Program-made: the position numbers and the translations under genes
DNA from: Dromiciops gliroides
Lineage: Eukaryota; Chordata; Mammalia; Microbiotheria; Microbiotheriidae
Length of the DNA: 64,000 nucleotides
Direction: 5' to 3'
Assembly: GCF_019393635.1 (NCBI RefSeq)
Contig: NC_057864.1
Coordinates: 469,324,617-469,388,616 of the forward strand
Shown: in pieces, positions 30,869 to 42,332 of the stretch
Layout: every line of letters begins with the position of its first letter
How positions within the stretch are numbered: the stretch's first letter is position 1
Notes under the pieces: model-generated
The model's input: only the letters and a program-made list of their open reading frames with translations
What the model was told of the DNA's origin: nothing
Database searches by the model: none

Positions 30869-31589
30869 CATTCGATAGACTCTAAGTCGTTTCTAGTGAT
30901 CTCAATTTAATTCAGTGTTCTGCTCAAAAATGGTTCTTGGGCTCCTGGGTGGCTATTCCACTGGTTGCCCATAGAGGGAGCCCCAGGATCTCTTTTTATG
31001 GACAAAACAGAATAAATCCTTTCCCACAGGAGTCCATTGGGGAGGCAGGGGTTAACCCTGCTGTGAAAATGGCTCACTCTCAATTGCCTGGGCTAAAGGA
31101 AAATTGGAGCCCACCTGTCCTTCTCTGATTGAAGAAGGGCGAGATACGCCAGCATTGAACCTGACGACCAAATTGCTGATCAGGTTGGCAACTCCCTGGG
31201 GACTCAAGTGTGCTTTCTTTCTCCACATTCCCATTAGAATGAAAACATGACTCCCCTTGTTTCCATTCAGAAATGGCCACCCGTGTTGGGAGGAAGATTT
31301 GCTGGGTGTGTAGATTTTAGAACCCACAGGGTCCTCAGACACAGGCTGATCTGACCCTCTGGCTTTGGAGATGAGGGAGCTGAGGACCTCGGGGAGGTGT
31401 CCTACAGGGAGTCATTTTACATTCCTCTGAAGGGTCACATCTCCCAGTGAGTGACATATGGCTATAAGAAAAGGCCTCTCTGTGAGCTAGCAGCAAAAAG
31501 GTCCGACAGGGCAGACAGGATGCTCTCATGTGTGAGGCTTCTTAGAAATGCAGAGCTGAGTATTTCAGGATCTATCTTATCATAGGCTC

Positions 31590-31750
31590 ATCAGCTTAGA
31601 ACCTGAAGTTACTCTCCGTTTTACAGATAAGGAAACTGAGGCCCAAAAGAGGGGGGTGAATGATTTGGTGACAGACACTAAATGACAGTCAGGACTCAAA
31701 CCCAAGCCTCCTGACTCCAAATATTTGCTTTTCACTGGACCATTACTTCA
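31590..31750 (-). repeat. MIR-type SINE, antisense
   Basis: GTTTTACAGATAAGGAAACT, GACAGTCAGGACTCAAACCC and GCTTTTCACTGGACCATTAC. Confidence 0.65.
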
Positions 31751-31796
31751 TCTCAGATTGTCACCTCAATCACTTTCAAGCTTATTCAAGTGACAG

Positions 31797-32042
31797 TTTG
31801 TTGTTCATTTTTCTGTCTTGCCTGACTCTTCATGATGCCATTTGGGGTTTTTCTTGGCAGAGATGCTGGAGTGGTTTGTCATTTCCTTCTCCAGCTCATT
31901 TGACAGATGAGAAAACTGAGGCAAACAGGAGTAAGTGACTTGCTCAGGGTCACACCGCTTGTGGCCCTGAGGCCAGATTTGGACTGAGGAAGATAAGTTT
32001 CATAAGTGCATTCTATGCACCATGGCACCACCTACCTGCCCT
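31797..32042 (-). repeat. SINE family B, antisense, full length
   Basis: It runs from TTGTTGTTCATTTTTCTGTC and GCCTGACTCTTCATGATGCC through GGTTTTTCTTGGCAGAGATG to ACCACCTACCTGCCCT. Confidence 0.8.
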
Positions 32043-32317
32043 AAAATGACAGTATTCATTCATTCACTCATTCATTCATTCAACAAACACTGATCCTTTG
32101 TTTCATATAGTAGACAATGCATAAGTCATTGAGGGAGAGGGAAAAGACTCTTCTCAGTACAAGAATTTTCATTAAATAGGATTTGAAATGTCATTTATTG
32201 GAGTGTGGCAATCTTTGGATGAGAACTTATTGAAATTCGGGGCCTTTGTTGTTGTCAGACTGTTTTCCATCATCAAAATCAGAGGGATGGGAGCCTGTTC
32301 CTTAAAAATGGTTTGAT

Positions 32318-32487
32318 AGGGGCAGCTAGGGTGGGTGCAGTGGATAGAGCACCGGCCCTGGAGTCAGGAGGACCTGAGTTCCAATCCCTCCTCAGACACA
32401 AACGACTTAGTAGCTGTGTGACCCTGGGCAAATCACTTAACCCCAATTGCCTTCACTAAAAAACAAAACAAAACAAAACAAACGAAC
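32318..32487 (+). repeat. SINE family A
   Basis: Flanked by AAAAATGGTTTGAT (32304-32317) and AAAAATGGTCTGAT (32488-32501). The tail is made of CAAAA units. Confidence 0.9.
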
Positions 32488-33196
32488 AAAAATGGTCTGA
32501 TTTCCTTTAGTTTCTGATCAATTATGGCACAAGCCTCTGCTTTGTTACCTGAAGAACATGGGTGACCTCTCGGTGTACATCAGAAGCAGAAGAAATGTGT
32601 GTCTTTCAGCTGATGGTGTTTTTTATCAGGCTTTTGTAACTTCTGGTCCTGATCCTCTATCATTCTTTAAAAAAATGTTTTTTAACTGCTTAAAGCATTT
32701 TAATTTATTTATTTTTAAGTTCCCTGCAAAGTCACTTATTCAGGTGGTACAGTAAGAAGAGTTGCTATGAAACATTCACCCTGTAAACCTGGAATGCCTT
32801 TCCCATTAACAGCAGCCAGAAGGAGAGGAGGTGCAGACATAGAGTGGGGTGGTAAAACCAGGCTTAAGTGAGAGAGAGAGGGGTCAAACATGGGGGCTAC
32901 CATCGGTCCTAAACCAAGTTAAAATGTAATTGGGAAATGTTTACGAAAAATAAAAATACAGCAAACATAGTTAATATGACATTTAAAATCTATAGTCAAT
33001 ATGTGGTCTGCAGGATCTTTATATCCAGATCAGTGGCCTTCATTTCTATTTGAGTTTGATGCCACTGGTACAGGATACATCTCCCAGCTTCTGGTACTGC
33101 CAGGCCTAGAAGACCCCTCTCTCTGTGTTGAGTGCTCACACAACTCCCCTTGGGTGCAGCAGTGTCTCTGCTGGTAGGGGTTGTTCAGCTGCTCCT

Positions 33197-33277
33197 CTTC
33201 TCATGGCTCAATAGCCCAACTCTCTTCTCATCACTCAATAACCCAACTCTCTTCTCAAGGCCCAGTAGCCCAGCTCT
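33197..33277. repeat. 27-bp tandem repeat, three units
   Basis: Units at 33197-33223, 33224-33250 and 33251-33277 share CTTCTCA at the start and CCCA(A/G)CTCT at the end. Confidence 0.85.
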
Positions 33278-33464
33278 TTTCTAGATGCCAAAGCTCCTTG
33301 AGAACAGGAACTGTCTTTTGCCTTTCTTTGTATCCCTAGCACTTAACACAATGGTTGACATTTAATAGGAGCTTAATAAATGTGTGTTTCCTGGATGGCT
33401 CTCTTTTTAAGTGACCTGGTTCTGTCCATGGTTCTATTTGGTAATAGGTTTTGTTATTGTTTTT

Positions 33465-33626
33465 GTTTGTTTGTTTGTTTGGGTTTTTTGGGCAGGGCAA
33501 TGAGGGTTAAGTGACTTGCCCAGGGTCACACAGCTAGTGTCAAGTGTCTAAGGCTGGATTTGAACTCAGGTCCTCCTGAATCCAAGGGCCAGTGCTTTAT
33601 CCACTGTGCCACCTAGCTGCCCCCTC
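33465..33626 (-). repeat. SINE family A, antisense
   Basis: The perfect 14-bp duplication TTGTTATTGTTTTT lies at 33451-33464 and 33627-33640. It is inserted next to the A-rich end of the tract below. Confidence 0.9.
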
Positions 33627-33649
33627 TTGTTATTGTTTTTGAGTTAGGT

Positions 33650-35090
33650 TTTTTTTGTTTTTGTTTGTTTGTTTTGTTTTTTGGTAAGTATGCTTCTGCC
33701 AAGTCTACGTGACTAAAGGAAGACGCTTGCTCTACTCTTGCTCGACTTCTGTGGTCTATACACAAAAGAAGTACATTATGAAGTTGGATTTTCCTGAGTG
33801 ACACTCTTCTTTGTACACTCAGGCCATCTCTCCAACAGTTTTTCACTCATCTGAGGGCATGTGCTCATAATCCTGCTGTTCATTTTCTCCTTTGGGAGCT
33901 ACCAGTCCCACAGACAGGCCTCAGTCAATATTGGTGGCCCTTTGTCTACTTCTCTCCCGGGCTGACCCCTGCCCCCTTTCTATCCCCTGTTACCTATCAC
34001 AGACTGTCCATCTGTATCACAAACTCAGGGAATGAACGTTCCCCTTTTGCACTGACTTGATGTCCTAGATTAACATTCTGATCTTGCCCACCCCATTTCA
34101 GGGATTTGCTGATCTCAGAACTGGTCCCTTTAATGCTTTCCATCAGATGACTGATTTGGTTTCTAGCTCAGGTGCTTGCCAATACTGTAATAATTCACTT
34201 TGCATAATTGATTCAGGCTTTTACTGGTTCCCCAGAGAACACAGGTTCTTTCCAGAGAAGATTCTTAATTTGGGCCCATGATTTTCCCCATAAAGTGGGA
34301 GATCTGGGAACCAGCACATCTTTCCCAGATTTAAGAAAGCATTTCAGCTTGCTCCCTGGCAAAACTTCTCTGCTCATGATGGTTTCCAATTTTTGAATCA
34401 GTTTCTCTTCTTCAGAACTAAGGCATTGTGATTGGTCTCCAAGCACGGTCTCCTATTGTCACTGCATTCAGATTTTTTGATCGATCAATTGTGTCTGGTA
34501 ATTCCCACACAAAAATGGACTGGGTGGTATTTCCTGGTTTGAATTCAGGCATCACAGCACATCTCTCCAATCTTTTATTGTTCTTTTCAATGATTTTTAC
34601 ATTCTCGGGGGCAACCCTAGACCTTTGTGTTTCTATAACCACTGTTTCATATTCATATCACTTTTCTACAGCTTTGGCGCTAACACAGCTCAAATTCCTG
34701 GTTAAAATTGTATTTTGCAAAGCAGTAATTCAAAAAGCAGGCATATGAGCAGGCGCACACCATTCAACCATTTTTGTAAAGCAGATATGCAAATGCAAAC
34801 AACCATAGCGGAATAGCCCATCAATTAGCATATGAAAGGACAAGCGTTAGGAAATCAGTGGACTTAAAAGACACAGGCAGACTGGCAGCCCAGTCATCAA
34901 TAGCATCCAAATTCCAGCGGGATTGGTTGGTTGGTTACCAGTGGAGTGATACTTCTGGAGGGAATAGGCATCATGTATTAATTATCTCAGACAGTCACAA
35001 GTATAATGCATTGGGGAATCCTATGAGATACAACTATGCTGATAATGAGTCAATCACGAGAGACGAAAATCCCACTGGGTGAAGTTATAA
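33650..35090 (-). pseudogene. possible retrocopy of an unidentified protein-coding sequence
   Basis: The minus strand holds two overlapping open frames (34642-34418 and 34446-34213) with ordinary codon-like composition: charged and hydrophobic residues mixed, motifs such as VIETQRSRVAPENVKIIE and SSEEEKLIQKLETIM. No SINE, L1 or MIR motif is seen in either. About 500 bp of unmatched sequence follows, then an A-rich run at 33652-33684 that reads as a poly(A)-like tail on this strand. Together this looks like a broken processed copy of an mRNA. I do not recognise the parent, and a fossil of another origin is not excluded. The 5' limit near 35090 is a guess. Confidence 0.35.
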
Positions 35091-35354
35091 TTTTTAAAAT
35101 GTAAAATCTAGACTTCTTCCTAATTTTCTTCAAAGTTCAGTATCAAGTATTACCTTATATATGAGACTTTTCTTGACTTAGCTGAAATTACTATGTGTTT
35201 ATCTATTTTATGTCTATATTTATACAATATTCCCCCCACACACCTGCTAACTCCACCCCCATACACTTGAAAAGTAGATGCCCTAAAGGATTTAATTTTT
35301 ATTTTTAGAGGTTTTTCTTGGATTTTTTCTTTCTGATTCTAATTTTGAAGAATT

Positions 35355-35463
35355 TTCTTCCTTCCTTCCTTCCTTCCTTCCTTCCTTCCTTCCTTCCTTC
35401 CTTCCTTCCTTCCTTCCTTCCTTCCTTCCTTCCTTCCTTCCTTCCTTCCTTCCTTCCTTCCTT
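35355..35463. repeat. (TTCC)n microsatellite, about 27 units
   Basis: 109 bp of pure TTCC/CTTC. The minus strand is a long GGAA array. Confidence 0.95.
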
Positions 35464-35505
35464 TTACTAGAATATTCTTTCCAGTTCAATCAGTTAACTA
35501 GCATT

Positions 35506-35650
35506 TGCTAAGCACTTACTAAGTTCTGGGCACTGTCCAGGTCCTGAGTCTACAAAGACAAAAATTAAATAGTTGCTGCCTTCAGTAAGTTTACCTTCCA
35601 TAAGGAAAAAAGAAAGCATACACAGAGAAGTGTATTTGGGGGACGCAGAA
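35506..35650 (-). repeat. L2 3' end, antisense
   Basis: GCATTTGCTAAGCACTTACT, GTCTACAAAGACAAAAATTA and TTCAGTAAGTTTACCTTCCA. Confidence 0.55.
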
Positions 35651-35858
35651 TAGTCAGGCTGTGGGAGGGTAGGAATGGATGGAGGAATGGGCTTATTAAC
35701 TAATACAAGGCTATCTACCTGATGAAATCATACATGTTGGAAGTGGGTAATAGACATTTAGATGTAAGGGTCAGATCTTGGCCTATTTGCACTTCGTAAG
35801 AGGGGCAGTCTTTCGTCCAGGTGTAGTAGAGTGCTTCTCCTTCAAAGCTACATGGTTG

Positions 35859-36016
35859 GGGCAGCTAAGTGGTGCAGGTGATGGTTAGAGTCAGGAGGAG
35901 CTGAGTTTCAAATCCAGCTTCGGACACTTGACACTAGCTGTGTGACCCTGGGCAAGTCACTTAACCCCAATCGCCTAACCAAAATAAAAGAAAAAACAAA
36001 AAACCCCAAGCATCAA
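35859..36016 (+). repeat. SINE family A, internally deleted
   Basis: GGGCAGCTAAGTGGTGCAGG then a shortened middle. CAAAGCTACATGGTTG (35843-35858) and CAAAGCTACATTGTTG (36017-36032) flank it. Confidence 0.85.
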
Positions 36017-37054
36017 CAAAGCTACATTGTTGATGGGAAATTCTCTCCTTGCCCCACCCTGCCGATTGTAGGAGTTCATCCATAGGCAGCAACAAGCTTG
36101 CAATTTGTTCTGTTCTCCCAAACTTGAACTGCTGAAATGCTTACTTAAAGGCCCCCTAGTTATTGCTAGCTCAGTCAATCAATGCGAGAGGTACTTAACA
36201 ACTCATAAAGGGATAAGAACAGAGATGCATTTTTAAAAGTGAGTCTGACACCTCGTTAATAGCTTGTGATTACATTCTGGGTCTTCTGTGTCTGGATCAA
36301 CTGAGGTGGGGAGAGGAACCCCCTCCTTTCTTGCTCCCTCTATAAAAACTTCTGGGGGTCCAAGGTCCCCATGGAGATGAAAAGGCAACATAGAAACACC
36401 AATTACATCGGGGAATCCTTTGAACTTCACAAAGCAGCTGGCTCCTGGAAATGGGACATGGGGAGGGCAAAGAAACTAGAAAATAGACCTATTTTGTTTC
36501 TTCTTGGCTGAAATCCCTAAGGTGACATCTACAGACTTCAGTTGTGTCCTTGAGAGAAGATGTATTTTTCCATCAAAGGCAGGAATTACAGAACCATAGA
36601 ATATAAGAGCTGGTCTAGTCTCATTTTACAGAGAAAAAACCCAAGTGTAGAGAGAGACTGAGTGAATGGTCCCCTAAGATCCCACTCAGCAGGGTGAGGC
36701 TTGTCACAATTTGGTCCTGTCTACTCTTCAAGTGCTCCTCGAGGACCCCATAGTGATAAACTGCTTTCACCAAATACACTGTAAAAGAAGACTCTTAGAT
36801 GAAGAGATTTCCATTGATTACCAAGCTGAGATGCTGAGATACTGAGAATGTGTCACAAATAGAACCCCATAGACCTTGCTTTAGATGGAGTGTTGGAAGT
36901 ACATAATTGATTTTTTACCAATCAGCACTATCTGAACATGCTGGGAAAGCTGACTGTTTGGAGCAAATTCATGATAATATTTTTCACTGGGCTGAGGATC
37001 TTTCTATAAAATGTAGAGGGTGTGACTAGAAGGGCCTGGTTAACAATGAAGGTG

Positions 37055-37199
37055 AGGGGCAGCTAGGTGGCGCAGTGGATAAAGCACCAGCCCTGGATTC
37101 AGGAGTACCTGAGTTCAAATCCGGCCTCAGACACTTGACACTTACTTGCTTGTGTGACCCTGGGCAAGTCACTTAACCCTTATTGCCCCACCAAAAAAA
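37055..37199 (+). repeat. SINE family A
   Basis: GGGGCAGCTAGGTGGCGCAG head. Related AATGAAGGT text on both sides suggests the duplication. Confidence 0.85.
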
Positions 37200-37336
37200 A
37201 ATGAAGGTTGAAGGAGTGAGGACTTGGGGACTTGACTTATCTTTGTTGATTGGGCAAGAGAACTGTCTTCCAATGAGTGGATGTAGGAATAAATCTGTTC
37301 TGTTTGGCTCTAGAAGGTTAAACTAAGAACAATAGG

Positions 37337-37490
37337 TGGGGGGCAGCTAGGTGGCACAGTGGATAGAGCACCCAGCCTGGATTCAGGAGTACCTGAGTTC
37401 AAATCCGGCCTCAGACACTTAACAATTACTAGCTGTGTGACCCTGGGCAAGTCAACTTAACCCCAATTGCCTCACACAAACAAACAAACA
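37337..37490 (+). repeat. SINE family A
   Basis: AAGAACAATAG occurs before (from 37325) and after (from 37492). The tail is ACAAACAAACAAACAAA. Confidence 0.88.
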
Positions 37491-37523
37491 AAAGAACAAT
37501 AGATGGAAATTTCTTTTCTTTCT

Positions 37524-37676
37524 TTCTTCCTTTTTTTTGGGTGAGGCAATTGGAGTTGAGTGACTTGCCCAGGGTCACACAGCTAATAAGTGTCAAGTGT
37601 CTGAGGCTGGATTTGAACTCAGGTACTCCTGACTCCAGGGCCGGTGCTTTATCCACTGTGCCACCTAGCTGCCCCC
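37524..37676 (-). repeat. SINE family A, antisense
   Basis: T-rich start, GTGAGGCAATTGGAGTTGAG, end CACCTAGCTGCCCC. It abuts the L1 tip that follows. Confidence 0.88.
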
Positions 37677-37677
37677 C

Positions 37678-38172
37678 CTTTTTTATTGAATAGAATTTTA
37701 TTTTCCAAAAATATATGTAAAAACAAATTTTAACACCAATTTTTAAAAATTTGTGTTCCAACTTCTCTTTCTCCTCCATTCCCACCCCCCACCCACTAGA
37801 ACACAAGCATTTAAAAATAAGTTATACATGAGTAGTCATGGAAAACATTCCCACATTAGCTAGGTTGTGAGAGAAACAGTTAAAAAAACACCCCAAAACT
37901 TTAGATTGAGGAATTGTCAAAGAGGAAAAAAAATTTTTAAGTGTTTCCATTTATTTTCAGATACTAATCACTTCTTTCTCTGTAGATGGGTTGCCATTTT
38001 CATAAATCCTTCAGAGTTATATTGGATCATTGCCTTGCTGAAAAAACCATATGCTTCCCTGCAGATCATCTTACACTATTGCTGTTATTTTGTATACAGT
38101 ACATTTCACTCTGCTTCAGTTCATGTAGGTCTTTCCAGGTTTTTCTGATAGTATCCTGTTCATCATAACCTG
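37678..38172 (-). mobile_element. L1 3' region, antisense
   Basis: TTTTATTTTCCAAAAATATA, CTCCTCCATTCCCACCCCCC, then TGTAGATGGGTTGCCATTTT, TTTGTATACAGTACATTTCA and TCTTTCCAGGTTTTTCTGAT are antisense marsupial L1 3' UTR landmarks. Confidence 0.65.
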
Positions 38173-39107
38173 AATAAAGTACCTTAAACTTGACAGAGAA
38201 TTTTTTTGAGCCTTGCTGCTGGTCAGGAAAACCTCCTAACAATTGGAGTTGTGTCACAGTGCAATGGGCAGCAGTGGATTCCCTCCCAGCTGGAGGTTTC
38301 CAAGAAGAGGCTAAACACTTACTTGTCTGGTGTGTTATTGTGGAGATTCCTTTTGTGAGTGGGTTGTACTCTTACAGCACTCAAATTCTTTATCAGGAAA
38401 GGCCAGTCAACTGCATGGAAAGGGGATAACTTCTCTAAAAACACCTAACATAAAATTCCTTTTGGGGGAGCCTCTTAGGATAGAGTCATATGCTTGGAAG
38501 ACTGTATAATAATTCCCTAAGGGATACTCACAAGAAGATGAAGCACTGTTTTGTTTTTTTTAACAACCCAAAATGTGTCTTAACCATAGAGTATTCTATG
38601 AGTCTAGGGGACTGTATAGGACCTTAGGGTAGGGATCCCTGGGAAAGATGTGACTAATGAGAGGGTGAGATAGTTTGTCTTCATTGAAAGGCTTCATCTG
38701 ATGAGTCCTTTGTCTTTTCCATTGTCTGGGTAGATGAAATAAAAGCTGTCCCATATCCAATATATATCATTAGATTGAGTTCTTGTACAGAGCATGGGGG
38801 TTCTCTTACATCAGAGTGATGGTATCTCTTATTCACATCCTCTACAAGCATGAATCAGTCAGTCAACAATAATTTATTAAGCACTTATCCCAGCGAATTT
38901 ATGTGGTTTTCAAGTTAAGATCTTTACATGTATAATATTGTTGGCTGATGCTCCATGGCTCCCAATTCCCCAATTAGATTATAATTTTCTAGAGGGTATA
39001 TCTATTACTTGTTCATAACATACAGAGCCTAAACACACAAGAGGCCCTCAAAACCTTCTTGACTGATACAAGGGGGGACTATGTGAACTCTCTCTCTCAA
39101 GAAACAT

Positions 39108-39185
39108 ACATATACATACATCTATACATCTATACACACACACACAATATATATATGTGTGTGTGTGTATACATGTATTTGTGTA
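39108..39185. repeat. CA/TA/TG mixed microsatellite
   Basis: CATACATCTATACA units, then (CA)n, (TA)n and (TG)n runs. Confidence 0.8.
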
Positions 39186-39224
39186 TATCAGACATGTAAG
39201 ACTATCTCTTGTGGCACATGAATG

Positions 39225-39725
39225 TGATGGAATACTAAGGAATGACAAATATGCAGAATTTTGATGACATCTGAACTGATGAAGAGTGAAGTTAGCAGGA
39301 ATCAAGAAAACAATGATACATTAATTATGACAACGTAAGTGGAAACAACAACAAAAGAAACAGAAAAAATATACAACTATAATGATCAAACTCGGCTTTG
39401 GAGAAAAAGTTGAGAAAGTTTCATCTCTCTGGGGCCTAGGGAGGGACAGACACACTGATACATTGTTAATGGAGGTGTGAAACTGATCCAACTGTTCTGG
39501 AAAACAATTTGGAACTACATTCCTGAAGATACTGAACTGTGAATACACTGCCCTGTACCAGGCCTCTACCCCAAAGAGATCAAAGATAAAGGGAAAGGAC
39601 CCATAGGCACAAAAATATTTATAGCAGCAGTTTTTTAATGTAGCAAGGAATGGGGCGGGGGTTGGGGAGGGAAGGGGGTAATGGACATTCATCAGTTGGA
39701 GAACAGCTAAACAAATTATGACAGA
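39225..39725 (+). mobile_element. L1 ORF2 C-terminus/3' UTR, old
   Basis: ATGGAATACTAAGGAATGAC, CTGATACATTGTTAATGGAG, ACTGATCCAACTGTTCTGGA, AATATTTATAGCAGCAGTTT and GACATTCATCAGTTGGAGAA follow L1 sequence in sense, partly rearranged and diverged. Confidence 0.65.
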
Positions 39726-39790
39726 GGCAGCTGGATGAAAGGACCTAGACTCAGGAAGACCCTGAGTTTAAATTCAACCTCAAAAAAAGG

Positions 39791-39950
39791 AGGGGGCAGG
39801 CAGATAGGTGGCGCAGTGGATAAAGCCACTGGCCCTGGATTCAGGAGGACCTGAGTTCAATCCAGCCTCAGACACTTGACACTTATTAGCTGTGTGACCC
39901 TGGGCAAGTCACTTAACCCTCATTGCCCCACCAAAAATAAAATAAATAAA
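39791..39950 (+). repeat. SINE family A
   Basis: GGGGGCAGGCAGATAGGTGG head and an AAATAAAATAAATAAA tail. No clear duplication. Confidence 0.8.
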
Positions 39951-40387
39951 AGAGAGGATTACAAAGAAAACAATTAGATTTAAATGTCATTTTCAAAATT
40001 AAAAAAAAATTCACAGACCTCAGGATAAGTAGAGGCATAGAAATTTGATCAACTAAAAAAAGTATTTATTAATCACTTACTATATGCAAAACCCGAACAC
40101 ACAAAGATGCAGCTAATGTGTTGATTTGTTTTGCTTGACTACACTATTTGTTTCAAGGGATGGCTTCTCTTTGGGGATAGAGTTGTTGAGGAATGATTGT
40201 TGTTTGTCTTTCATTCTCAAAGAGCACCATGACAAAGTCATACATAGAAGTGAAGAAAGGACAGAAATGAGTATCAATTTAAAATACCTAGAAGAGAACA
40301 GAAGGAAGGCCAGAAGGGGACACAGAAAAGAAGGACAACTTTGTTACTCTTGTGTTAAACTTAACACACACTTAAAAACAAATCTCC

Positions 40388-40548
40388 GGGGCAGCTAGAT
40401 AGCTCAGTGGATAGAGCACCGGCCCTGAGTCAGGAGTACCTGAGTTCAAATCCAGCCTCAGACACTTAACACTTACTAGCTGTGTGACCCTGGGCAAGTC
40501 ACTTAACCCCAATTGCCTCACTAAAAAAACAAAACAACAACAACAAAA
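40388..40548 (+). repeat. SINE family A in left copy of an L1 target duplication
   Basis: Starts GGGGCAGCTAGATAGCTCAG, ends in CAACAACAACAAAAAA. AAATCTCC precedes (40380-40387) and follows (40549-40556). Confidence 0.9.
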
Positions 40549-40556
40549 AAATCTCC

Positions 40557-41567
40557 ATTAGAGAGATGCAAATTAAAACAACTCTGAGGTACCACCTGAC
40601 ACCTATCAGATTGGCTAAAATGACAAAAAGGAAAATAATAAATGTTGGAGAAGCTGTGGAAAAATTGGAACACTAATGCATTGTTGGTGGAGCTGTGAAC
40701 TGATCCAACCATCCTGGAGAGCCAATTTGGGAATTATGCCCAAAGGGCTATAAAGCTGTGCATTACCCTTTGACCCAGCAGTCAACACTTTTGGGTCTTT
40801 TTTCCAAGAGATCATGGAAAGGGGAAAAGGACCCCATGTATAAAAATATTTATAGCTGCTTTTTATGTGGTGGCACGGAATGGGAAGTTGAGGGGATGCC
40901 CATCAACTGGGGAATGGCTGGACAAGTTGTGGTATATGAATACAATGGAATACTATTGTGCTGTAAGAAACGATGAGCAGGAGCAGTTCAGAGAAATCTG
41001 GAGGGTCTTACGTGAGCTGATGATGAGTGAGATGAAGCAGAACCAGAAGAACAATTGTACACAGTATCATCAACATTGAGTGTTGACCTACTGTGATGGA
41101 CTATATTCTTCTCACCAATGCAATGGTACAGAAGAGTTCCAGGGAACTCATGATGGAAGAGGATCTCCAAATTCCAGGAAAAAAAAAAGAACTGTGGAGT
41201 ATGGATGCTGAATGAACCATACTATTTCTTTTGGTTTTGGTGCTGTTGTTTTTCTATTTTGAGGTTTTTCCTCATTGCTCTGATTTTTTCTCTTATAACA
41301 TGACTAATGCAGAAATAGGATTAATGTTATTATATATATAAATATACATATACATATATATGTATATATTGTGTGTGTGTGTGTGTGTTGTGTGTATATA
41401 TATATATATATAAAACCTATATCAAATTAGCTGCTGTCTAGGGGAGGGGGGGGAGGGGAGGGGGAGGGGAGGGAGAAAAATCTGAAATTGGAAAGCTTGC
41501 ATAAACAAAAGTTGAGAACTAGCTTTACATGTAACAGGAAAAAAATAAATAAAATACTTATTAAAAA
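40557..41567 (+). mobile_element. 5'-truncated L1 (ORF2 C-terminus and 3' UTR)
   Basis: ATTAGAGAGATGCAAATTAA and CATTGTTGGTGGAGCTGTGA start the conserved L1 3' region. GEWLDKLWYMNTMEYYCAV corresponds to the ORF2p C-terminal WY..TMEYY motif of L1. The 3' UTR with TTTTGAGGTTTTTCCTCATT, a TA/TG microsatellite and AAAATAAATAAAATAC follows, then an A-tail. ORF2 is represented only by about its last 130 codons. Flanked by AAATCTCC (40549-40556 and 41568-41575). Confidence 0.85.
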
Positions 41568-41575
41568 AAATCTCC

Positions 41576-41744
41576 GGGCAGCTAGGTGGCACAGTGGATA
41601 GAGCACTGGCCCTGGAGTCAGGAGTACCTGAGTTCAAATCCAGCCTCAGACACTTAACACTTACTAGCTGTGTGACGCTGGGCAAGTCACTTAACCCCAA
41701 TTGCCTCACTAAAAACCAAACAAAAACCAAACAACAACACAAAA
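41576..41744 (+). repeat. SINE family A in right copy of the same duplication
   Basis: Starts GGGCAGCTAGGTGGCACAGT, with an A/C-rich tail. AAATCTCC precedes (41568-41575) and follows (41745-41752). Confidence 0.9.
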
Positions 41745-42332
41745 AAATCTCCAAACTCTATGTAACAGATGTTTGCGGTTTCATATACAGCCCTTTTTTT
41801 CTGTTCTTTGCTTTTGTTTTATTTTTAATATTGTTTCATTTAAACCTCTCTTTCCTACTTAAAATATATAGTTGTAGATTTCACTGGTTGTTGGCTTTGG
41901 TACTGGGCCTATCCAACATTTTCCACTTCTCCTCTGGAAGAAAACATTCATAACCCATAGGCTGGAGCATCCTATAGCATAGCCTACAACCTTGGGCTTC
42001 TTAATCCTGAATCACATTTTCCTCCATATTTTTTTGCCATTCTTTCCTCTACTCACCTTCATTCTGAAGTCACTGAAGGGTGAGGTATATATTGCTTTGT
42101 TCTTGTCAACTTACTGGTAAAATTTAACTACCTCTTCATTCTCTCTTTTATTTCCCCTTGTAATTCATGAGCAGAGTCAAGCAAAACAAGTCTACATATT
42201 ATATTGATTTTGTATACCGAAATGTCCATGATTGTTGATATTAAGTTCATAATAAAAGGGAAATTTTAACAAAATAAGTACACCTCACCCCCCAAACAAA
42301 TAAGTACAGCTTCTGTAGAAAAGGAACTATGG

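Larger units (their letters stand above)
40095..41830 (+). repeat. old repeat X, copy 3, split by three nested insertions
   Basis: TTTGCTTGACTACACTATTT, ACAACTTTGTTACTCTTGTG and CACACTTAAAAACAAATCTC align with copies 1 and 2. The match resumes at 41753 with AACTCTATGTAACAGATG. Everything between 40388 and 41752 is inserted. Confidence 0.55.

Noticed and set aside
35292-35489. Frame with repeated KEGRKEGR
   Set aside because: Translation of the GGAA microsatellite.
40867-41079. 70-codon frame with TMEYY motif as a host gene
   Set aside because: It is the C-terminal end of L1 ORF2 in a 5'-truncated copy.
41594-41953. Recurrent peptide GGPEFKSSLRHLTLTSCVTL in many places
   Set aside because: This is the family A SINE read in its open frame. 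It recurs wherever the SINE occurs.
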